A stretch of DNA of 6,878 nucleotides from positions 1-6,878 of the forward strand of contig WFVN01000035.1 in NCBI GenBank assembly GCA_015491615.1, given 5' to 3'. Below, piece by piece: positions 1-6,878 of this stretch (positions are counted from its first letter, which is position 1; the number at the start of each line of letters is the position of its first letter). The notes beneath the pieces are model-generated. The model saw only the letters and a program-made list of their open reading frames with translations. It did no database searches and was not told where the DNA came from. Both the position numbers and the translations under genes were made by a program. The DNA is from Gammaproteobacteria bacterium (GTDB lineage: Bacteria; Pseudomonadota; Gammaproteobacteria; S012-40).

Positions 1-1140
1 CAGGGGCAGGCGGATGCGCCCGTCCACGGCATCGGTCGTCATCCATTGGTCGGCCACGTACACCTGCCAGACGACCGCCTCGTCGCCCTGCCCCTGCCCG
101 TCCAGGCGCCAGTGGGCCAGGCGGCGGGGGCCGAAGACCGCGTCCTCCGCCGGCGCCGACCAGGACAGTTCGAAGGTGCCGACGGCCGGCTGGGGGTCGA
201 AGGGGGCCGGCAGGGACAGGGCCACGTCGCCCACCTGGGTGAACAGACGCACGCCGCTGCGCAGGCGGCGCCCCTGGGCGTCGTAGGTGTCCAGGCGCGC
301 CCGATGTCCCTCGCCGTAGCGAAGGTAGTCGGCCACCATGCCGTGGAAGACACCGCTGGTGCGCCCCCGGTCGCTGTTCAGGCGCAGCAGGGGCAGGTCG
401 TTGCCGTTCTTGGACCACAGGTCCACGCTCGCGACCCAGCGCGTCTCGCCGCCGACGAGATCCGCCTGGACGATGAGGGCGGCGGGGTCGGCGGTGGCCG
501 GAAAAGATTTGGATTCGAGGAACACGAGGTCGATTTGCTTGTGCTGCTCCTCCACCGGCACGGTTTCGTTACCCCGCGTGTTACTGACCGAGTCGAGGTC
601 GCGCATGATGACGAAGCGGCGCGGGGCGAACAGGCCGTCCACGATGGGGCCCTTGGCGGCGAGGAGGTCCTTGGGGCCCTCGGGGACGGTGGTGGCGTAG
701 GCGTTGAAGACCTCCAGGGTCTCGCCGGGGGCGAAGCTGAGGCGGGTCATCTCGCCGCGGTAGGCCACGTCGTCTTCGATGTTGCCGTCGACGCGGTAGC
801 GCTTGCGGCTCTCCGGCGGCGGCTCGCAACCCTGGCGCAGGTTGCTCACCGTGGCGGCGTCGCCGTAGATGAGGAACACCTGGTGGGGCTGGCCGTCACC
901 GCCCGGGCAGACCATGGCCAGGGCGTAGCGCTTGTCCAGATCGCCCGCCTGCAGGGCGTAGGCTTTGGGCAGGGTGTCGTCGTTACCGCTCACCAGCACC
1001 CGCCAGTCCCGGTCGGGGCCGTCCTGATAGGCCAGCCAAGCGGCGTTGGAGAGGATGGCCACCGCGTCTTGGCGCACGGTGTCCTTCACCAAGCAGCCGC
1101 CAAGACCGAGGGCGATGACTAGGGGCAACAGTCGTTTCAA
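1..1140 (-). CDS. Predicted lipoprotein of unknown function (3' end beyond window)
   Basis: I do not recognise the family. The minus-strand frame is open for 380 codons from a TTG at 1140 to the left edge and has no stop, so the C-terminus is missing. The first 16 residues (LKRLLPLVIALGLGGC, first residue read as Met) form a short lipoprotein signal: positive K2-R3, a hydrophobic core, and the lipobox L13-G14-G15-C16. Cys16 would be lipidated. Residue 17 is Leu, not Asp, so by the E. coli sorting rule the mature protein would go to the outer membrane. The rest is a soluble mix of charged and aromatic residues with only two further cysteines, C78 and C105, which could form a disulfide. No transmembrane helix or catalytic motif is evident. 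I chose the TTG because it gives a standard signal and has GGGA 9 nt upstream. An in-frame GTG at 1176 would add 12 residues but has no ribosome site. It lies 56 nt after the hydantoinase-like gene on the same strand and is probably co-transcribed. The reading frame is secure; function is unknown. Confidence 0.82.
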   Translation of the reverse strand, partial: MKRLLPLVIALGLGGCLVKDTVRQDAVAILSNAAWLAYQDGPDRDWRVLVSGNDDTLPKAYALQAGDLDKRYALAMVCPGGDGQPHQVFLIYGDAATVSNLRQGCEPPPESRKRYRVDGNIEDDVAYRGEMTRLSFAPGETLEVFNAYATTVPEGPKDLLAAKGPIVDGLFAPRRFVIMRDLDSVSNTRGNETVPVEEQHKQIDLVFLESKSFPATADPAALIVQADLVGGETRWVASVDLWSKNGNDLPLLRLNSDRGRTSGVFHGMVADYLRYGEGHRARLDTYDAQGRRLRSGVRLFTQVGDVALSLPAPFDPQPAVGTFELSWSAPAEDAVFGPRRLAHWRLDGQGQGDEAVVWQVYVADQWMTTDAVDGRIRLPL

Positions 1141-1196
1141 GGCCGTTTTTCCCGTGTTTTCCAGAAATTGGACCACGCGTGCAGGGGGCCGTTTCC

Positions 1197-3157
<1,961 letters not shown>

Positions 3158-3161
<4 letters not shown>

Positions 3162-4198
3162 GTGACCTCCTCCCAAACGGTGCGGTTGCGGCCTTGCTGC
3201 TTGGCCCGGTAGAGGGCCCGGTCGGCGCGTCGGACGAGGTCCTCCAGGGACTCGCCGGGGCGCCACTGGGCGACCCCTTGGCTCACCGTCATGGGGATGC
3301 GGTGGCCGTCCACGTGGATGGGAGTAGCCTCCAGGTGGCGGCGGATGCGCTCGGCCACCTCCAGGGCGGTGTCCAGGGTGGCGCCGTCGAGGAGGACGAG
3401 GAACTCCTCGCCGCCGTAGCGCCCTACCAGATCGGGCCCGCGCAGGGCGGCGCGCATGCGCCGTACCGATTCGCGCAAGACCGCGTCCCCCACCGGGTGG
3501 CCGTAGCGGTCGTTGACGGCCTTGAAGCGGTCCATGTCGGCCATCACCAGGCACAACGGGCGCTCCCGGTCGCGTCCCAGGCGCGCGCGCAGGCGGGCGA
3601 GAATCGCGCGCCGGTTGAGGGCCTGGGTGAGGGGATCGCGTTCCAGCTCCCCGGCCATGCGCTCGCGGTCGGCGCGCAGGGCGGCCAGGGATTCGGACAA
3701 CCCGGCCACCTGCACGCCGTGGTAGGCCTCCACCGCCAAGGACATGTCCAGGGCGGTGATCTTGAGGAGGAAGGGGAGCAGATCGTCACGCCCGGCCACC
3801 TCCAGGGCCTCGCGCAGGAGGTCCTGGAGGATGCGGTAGGCGCCGATGTACAGGGGCAGGCCCACCCCCGCCCAGACGTGGGCGAGGCCGATGCGCAGGC
3901 GTTCCTCGAAGTAGTCGCGGGTCCAGAACTCGACCCCGAGGCCGAGGAGATAACTCCGCTGGGTGGCCTCCAGGTCAGCGCGGCGAAAACCCTGGGCGAG
4001 CACTGCCTGCGCCTCCGGGTGCTTGAGCAAGCGATCGTAGAAGGCCCGTACCAAGTCGTCCACCCGCGGGGCGACAACCGCCGTCTGAAAGGCCGTGGCG
4101 GCGGCCCGGTCCGCCGCCCCCAGATCCATGAGGGCAAGGCGCCGGCGGCGTGCCACCTCGTCCATCCCCAAACGTGCGCAGTAGCCATCCGGCTGCAT
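3158..4198 (-). CDS. Globin-coupled diguanylate cyclase (heme gas sensor with GGDEF domain)
   Basis: This 346-residue cytoplasmic protein should convert two GTP into c-di-GMP under control of a heme ligand, most likely oxygen. Residues about 25-160 form a sensor globin: FYDRLLKHPEA (53-63) with Y54 as likely distal residue, and the characteristic segment around RIGLAHVWAGVGLPLYIGAY (102-121), where H107 is the likely proximal heme ligand. The Tyr-His spacing resembles E. coli DosC. Residues about 186-345 are a GGDEF domain: DPLT (188-191), metal-binding DMDRFKAVND (221-230), active-site GGEEF (262-266) and an inhibitory I-site RGPD (253-256) exactly five residues before it. The domain therefore looks catalytically active and feedback-inhibited. 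Only a short charged helix (about 168-187) joins the two, so the middle domain of DosC-type proteins (about 460 residues) is missing. The start at 4198 has AAGGGG six nucleotides upstream; an ATG at 4267 would add 23 residues but run into the divergent ATPase gene. The gene overlaps the hydantoinase A-like gene by 4 nt and is divergent from the ABC operon. Confidence 0.94.
3166..3174 (-). promoter_or_regulatory. Ribosome binding site of the hydantoinase A-like gene, inside the cyclase gene
   Basis: On the minus strand the sequence GGGAGGAGG ends 4 nt before the ATG at 3161. It is formed by the last codons of the cyclase gene (Trp-Glu-Glu-Val-Thr-stop). This strong site fixes the start and supports translational coupling across the ATGA overlap. 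Confidence 0.75.
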
Positions 4199-4244
4199 TC
4201 GATTCCCCTTGCAAAGGTGCTGAGATTGCCAATAATTATGCGCC
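4199..4244. promoter_or_regulatory. Shared divergent control region with candidate promoters
   Basis: These 46 nt separate the start of the cyclase gene from that of the ABC ATPase gene and must carry signals for both, unless promoters lie inside the genes. The stretch 4229-4240 is the only notably AT-rich piece nearby. Rightward, TTGCAA (4209-4214, 4/6 to the -35 consensus) and AATAAT (4231-4236, 5/6 to the -10) are spaced by 16 nt and would start RNA near 4243-4245, at the ATPase ATG. Leftward, CATAAT on the minus strand (4240-4235) is a 5/6 match to a -10 but I see no good -35. The two promoters would share bases, so the operons could interfere or be switched by one regulator. This is a match by eye to sigma-70 consensus only. 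Confidence 0.45.
4205..4210 (-). promoter_or_regulatory. Ribosome binding site that fixes the cyclase start
   Basis: On the minus strand AAGGGG lies 6 nt upstream of the ATG at 4198. The other in-frame ATGs upstream (at 4246 and 4267) have no comparable site, so 4198 is the preferred start. Confidence 0.7.
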
Positions 4245-5192
4245 ATGGAATCGCCCGACGCCCTCATCGTGGTGGAGCACCTGTCCCGGTACTACGGCCC
4301 CACCGCAGCGGTACGGGAACTCTCCTTCCAGGTTCGCCGGGGCGAGGTCCTCGGCTTCCTCGGCCCCAACGGGGCAGGCAAGTCCACCACCATGCAGACG
4401 ATCACCGGCAACCTCGCCCCCTCGGGCGGGCGCGTGACCGTGGGCGGCGCCGACATCCTCGACGAGCCGGTGGCCGCCAAGGCGCGCCTGGGCTATCTCC
4501 CCGAGCAGCCGCCGGTGTACAAGGAACTCACCGTGGACGAGTACCTGCGCTTTTGCGCCCGCCTGAACCGCATCCCCCGCGCCCAGGTGGGTGAGGCCGT
4601 GGCACGGGCCAAGGAACGCTGCGGCCTGGCCGACATGGGGCGGCGCCTCATCGGCAACCTCTCCAAGGGTTACCAGCAGCGGGTGGGCATCGCCCAGGCC
4701 ATCATCCACCAACCGGACGTGGTCATCCTCGACGAGCCTACGGTGGGGCTGGATCCCATCCAGATCCGCGAGATCCGCGACCTGATCCGCGAGCTGGGCC
4801 GTGACCACAGCGTCATCCTCTCCACCCATATCCTCCCGGAGGTGCAGAGCGTCTGCAACCGGGTGCTCATCATCAACCGCGGGGAAAAGGTGTTCGACGA
4901 CAGCATCGAGGCCCTCACCCGGCGCATGCAGACCTCGGCCCTGGTGGTGGCCTTGCGCCGCCCGCCGGCGCTGGGGGAGCTGGAGGAACTGCCGGGGGTA
5001 AGCGCGGTGGAGACGCTGGGCGAGGGGCGTTTCCGCCTCCACCACGACCCCGAGCACTCACCCGCCGAGGACCTGGTGCGCGCCGCCTGCGCCGGCGACT
5101 GGGGCCTGGTGGAGCTGACTCCGGAGCGCCTCTCCCTGGAGGACGTGTTCGTCAACCTCACTTGCGTGGAACCCGCCGGGGAGGCCGCCTGA
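4245..5192 (+). CDS. ABC transporter ATP-binding protein, GldA-like
   Basis: This 315-residue cytoplasmic ATPase powers the permease encoded next. All nucleotide-binding motifs are intact: Walker A GPNGAGKST (40-48), Q-loop Q88 in LPEQPPVY, signature LSKGY (139-143), Walker B VVILDEPT (159-166) with catalytic E164, D-loop GLD (168-170) and switch H195 in STH. After the ATPase core a C-terminal extension (about 220-305) resembles the DUF4162-type tail common in ABC-2 exporters and ends with LSLEDVFVNL (296-305). This architecture and the following genes point to the GldA/CcmA-like group of ABC-2 systems rather than to an importer. The ATG at 4245 has no Shine-Dalgarno sequence; it may be translated from a leaderless mRNA. 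GTG codons at 4269 and 4272 also lack a site. The stop overlaps the permease ATG by one base (TGATG). The transported substrate is not evident; a gldA symbol would overstate the link to gliding. Confidence 0.95.
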   Translation: MESPDALIVVEHLSRYYGPTAAVRELSFQVRRGEVLGFLGPNGAGKSTTMQTITGNLAPSGGRVTVGGADILDEPVAAKARLGYLPEQPPVYKELTVDEYLRFCARLNRIPRAQVGEAVARAKERCGLADMGRRLIGNLSKGYQQRVGIAQAIIHQPDVVILDEPTVGLDPIQIREIRDLIRELGRDHSVILSTHILPEVQSVCNRVLIINRGEKVFDDSIEALTRRMQTSALVVALRRPPALGELEELPGVSAVETLGEGRFRLHHDPEHSPAEDLVRAACAGDWGLVELTPERLSLEDVFVNLTCVEPAGEAA

Positions 5193-5944
5193 TGGTGTGG
5201 GTCATCGCCGCGCGCGAGCTGCGCAGCCTGTTCCTCTCGCCCCTGGCCTGGTCGGTGCTGGCGGTGGTGGAGGCGATCCTCGCCTACCTGTTCCTGGGGC
5301 AGGTCGATCTCTACCTCACCCTCCAGCCGCGCCTGGCCGCCATGCCCGGGGCGCCGGGGGTCACCGAGGTCATCGTCGTGCCCCTGCTGGGCAACGCGGC
5401 GGTGGTGCTGCTGCTGGTCATCCCCCTACTCACCATGCGTCTGATCGCCGAGGAGCGGCGCAATCAGACCCTGCCGCTGCTGTTCTCGGCACCGGTGACC
5501 ATGGCCCAGATCGTCCTCGGCAAGTACCTGGGCATCCTCGGTTTCCTGGGGGTGATGCTGGGCCTCATCGCCCTCATGCCCCTGTCCCTGCTGGTGGGCG
5601 GCAGCCTGGATTGGGGCCTGATGGCCTCCGGCTTCCTCGCCCTTGCCCTGCTCCTGGCCGCCTTCGCCAGCGCCGGGTTGTACATGTCCGCCCTCACCCG
5701 CCAGCCCACGGTGGCGGCGGTGTCCGGCTTCGGCCTGCTGTTGCTGCTGTGGATCATCGACTGGGGCGGGCGCGGCGAGGAGGGTGGCAGCCCCTTGCTC
5801 GCCTACCTCTCCATCCTGCGCCATTATGAATCCCTGCTGGAGGGGGTGTTCAAGTCCAGCGATGTGATCTACTACCTGCTGTTCATCCTCACCTTCCTGG
5901 TCCTCAGCGTCCGCCGCCTGGACGCCGACCGCCTGCCCCATTGA
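5192..5944 (+). CDS. ABC-2 type permease, GldF-like
   Basis: This 250-residue inner-membrane protein is the transmembrane subunit for the preceding ATPase. Six hydrophobic segments are visible at about 17-36, 61-81, 113-134, 142-164, 173-190 and 225-240. The stretch LTMRLIAEERRNQTLPLLFS (80-99) followed by APVT (100-103) is the hallmark cytoplasmic loop of the GldF/ABC-2 permease group, where the loop is thought to contact the ATPase. Length fits GldF-type permeases of about 240-250 residues. The ATG at 5192 is preferred over the upstream in-frame ATG at 5162 because GGGGAGG (5178-5184) lies 7 nt before it and the protein then starts with the usual short helix VWVIAARELRSLF. Its start overlaps the ATPase stop by one nucleotide, so the two subunits are very likely made in fixed ratio. 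No signal peptide and no sign of truncation. Confidence 0.94.
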   Translation: MVWVIAARELRSLFLSPLAWSVLAVVEAILAYLFLGQVDLYLTLQPRLAAMPGAPGVTEVIVVPLLGNAAVVLLLVIPLLTMRLIAEERRNQTLPLLFSAPVTMAQIVLGKYLGILGFLGVMLGLIALMPLSLLVGGSLDWGLMASGFLALALLLAAFASAGLYMSALTRQPTVAAVSGFGLLLLLWIIDWGGRGEEGGSPLLAYLSILRHYESLLEGVFKSSDVIYYLLFILTFLVLSVRRLDADRLPH

Positions 5945-5966
5945 GCGACGGAGACGCACGGTAACC

Positions 5967-6878
5967 ATGGAAGTCTCGGACAAGACCCGCCGCCGGATCC
6001 GTCTCCAGGACGGCCTGTTCTACGTCCTGTTCCTCACCGCCGTGGGGCTCGCCGCCTGGCTCTCCACCCGCTACGAGATCGAGGCCGACTGGACCGCCTC
6101 CGGGCGCAACACCCCCGCCCCCCAAACCCTGGCGGTACTAGAAAAGCTGGAGGGCCCGGTGCACATCACCGCCTTCGTCACCGCCGGCAACGAGCCCCTG
6201 CGGCGGGAGATCGAGCGTCTGGTGGGCCGTTACCAACGCTACAAAAAGGACATGCGGTTGGAGTTCGTGAATCCCGACCGCGACCCGGCCAAGACGCGGG
6301 AGATGGGCATCACCTTCGACGGCCAGATGGTGGTGGCCTACCAGGGCCGGCAGGAGAAGATCACCCAGCCCACCGAACAGGCCCTCACCAACGCCCTGCA
6401 GCGCCTGGTGCGCTCGGGCGAGCGCTGGCTGGTGTTCGTCCAGGGGCACGGCGAGCGTGACCCCACTGGCACCGCCCCCTACGACTTCGCCCGCCTGGCG
6501 GCGCAACTGCGCGACAAGGGCATCCGCCTGCGCCGCCTCAACCTGGGCAAGGAGCTGGCCATCCCCGACGACACCGCCGTGCTGGTCATCGCCAGTCCGC
6601 AGCGGGACTACCTACCCGGGGAGGTGAAGCTGATCCAGGACTACCTGGCCCAGGGGGGCAACCTCCTATGGCTGGTGGAACCCGGGGCCGACCACGGCCT
6701 GCTGCCGCTGGCCGAGTCCCTGGGGGTGGAGCTGCAACCGGGGGTGATCGTCGATCCCAACGCCCAGATCCTGGGCATCGGCGACCCGCGCTTCGCCCTC
6801 GTCGCCGACTACCCGCCCCACCCCATTACCCGTGACCTCACCGCCCTCACCCTGTTCCCCGAGGCGCGCGCCCTGGAC
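5967..6878 (+). CDS. GldG-like ABC auxiliary protein, N-terminal part (runs off window)
   Basis: The frame is open for 304 codons to the right edge, so the C-terminus is missing. The N-terminus is a positively charged patch (K6, R8-R10, R12) followed by one membrane helix at about 16-33, so the protein is anchored in the inner membrane with the bulk facing the periplasm. After the helix come a TLAVLEKLEGPVHITAFV stretch (54-71), a VNPDRDP segment (101-107), and LVFVQGHGERDP (155-166), features of the GldG / ABC-transport auxiliary family (COG3225, PF09822). The fold beyond 200 (LVIASPQRDYLPGEV 206-220, GGNLLWLVEPG 230-240) is the type expected of that family. Family members are about 450-600 residues, so a third to a half is probably absent here. 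It starts 22 nt after the permease stop. The ribosome site is weak: GGAG at 5950-5953 is 13 nt from the ATG. Known GldG is needed for gliding in Flavobacterium, but homologues occur in many non-gliding bacteria with unknown role. A DUF4340 gene often follows in such operons and could lie just beyond. Confidence 0.9.
   Translation, partial: MEVSDKTRRRIRLQDGLFYVLFLTAVGLAAWLSTRYEIEADWTASGRNTPAPQTLAVLEKLEGPVHITAFVTAGNEPLRREIERLVGRYQRYKKDMRLEFVNPDRDPAKTREMGITFDGQMVVAYQGRQEKITQPTEQALTNALQRLVRSGERWLVFVQGHGERDPTGTAPYDFARLAAQLRDKGIRLRRLNLGKELAIPDDTAVLVIASPQRDYLPGEVKLIQDYLAQGGNLLWLVEPGADHGLLPLAESLGVELQPGVIVDPNAQILGIGDPRFALVADYPPHPITRDLTALTLFPEARALD

Noticed and set aside
46..1122. Plus-strand open frame of 358 residues
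   Set aside because: It lies antisense to the lipoprotein gene, has a monotonous Gly/Val/His-rich composition with no motif, and is the expected by-product of GC-biased codons on the other strand.
3162..3554. N-terminal extension of the hydantoinase A-like protein
   Set aside because: The extra 131 residues are out-of-frame cyclase coding sequence (Pro/Arg-rich). The family motif GVDTGGTFTDFV begins at residue 5 from the ATG at 3161, which has a strong ribosome site.
4199..4267. 23-residue extension of the cyclase
   Set aside because: It would cover the divergent promoter region and overlap the ATPase gene, has no ribosome site, and is not part of the globin domain.
3194..4594. Plus-strand open frame of 466 residues
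   Set aside because: It is antisense to the globin-GGDEF gene and then runs out of frame through the ABC ATPase; both of those have unmistakable motifs.
4236..5057. Minus-strand open frame of 273 residues
   Set aside because: It is antisense to the ABC ATPase, which has all catalytic motifs; the reverse product has none.

Overview
The window is GC-rich DNA packed with protein-coding genes whose codons mostly end in G or C. Five genes lie in two divergent blocks, and almost no bases are left over. The mix (heme-globin diguanylate cyclase, lipoprotein with a Gram-negative style lipobox, GldA/F/G-type ABC system) fits a Gram-negative bacterium. A high-GC gammaproteobacterium is my best guess, but there is no rRNA or marker gene to fix it.

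Left block, minus strand, read from about 4200 down to 1: a globin-coupled diguanylate cyclase (4198-3158), then a hydantoinase A/5-oxoprolinase-family protein (3161-1197), then a predicted lipoprotein (1140 to beyond the left edge). The first two overlap by 4 nt (ATGA), so their translation is probably coupled. The third follows after 56 nt with no clear terminator, so all three may be one transcript. The cyclase has both the oxygen-sensor heme pocket and an intact GGEEF site with an I-site, so it probably makes c-di-GMP in response to oxygen or another gas ligand. The hydantoinase A-like subunit has no B-subunit gene beside it here.

Right block, plus strand, from 4245 to beyond the right edge: an ABC ATPase (4245-5192), a six-helix ABC-2 type permease (5192-5944, overlapping by 1 nt) and the N-terminal 304 residues of a GldG-like auxiliary protein (5967 onward). 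This is the ATPase-permease-auxiliary cassette first named from Bacteroidetes gliding motility (gldA-gldF-gldG) but also found in many non-gliding bacteria, where its substrate is unknown.

The blocks share a 46-nt divergent control region (4199-4244) holding the only notably AT-rich stretch. A plausible rightward promoter there would start transcription at or next to the ATPase start codon, which suggests a leaderless message. I see no mobile element, CRISPR array, tRNA, rRNA or convincing terminator. The most interesting points are the unusually short globin-GGDEF protein, its tight coupling to a hydantoinase A-like protein without a visible partner, and the lipoprotein gene, which starts with TTG and runs off the window and so is easily missed.
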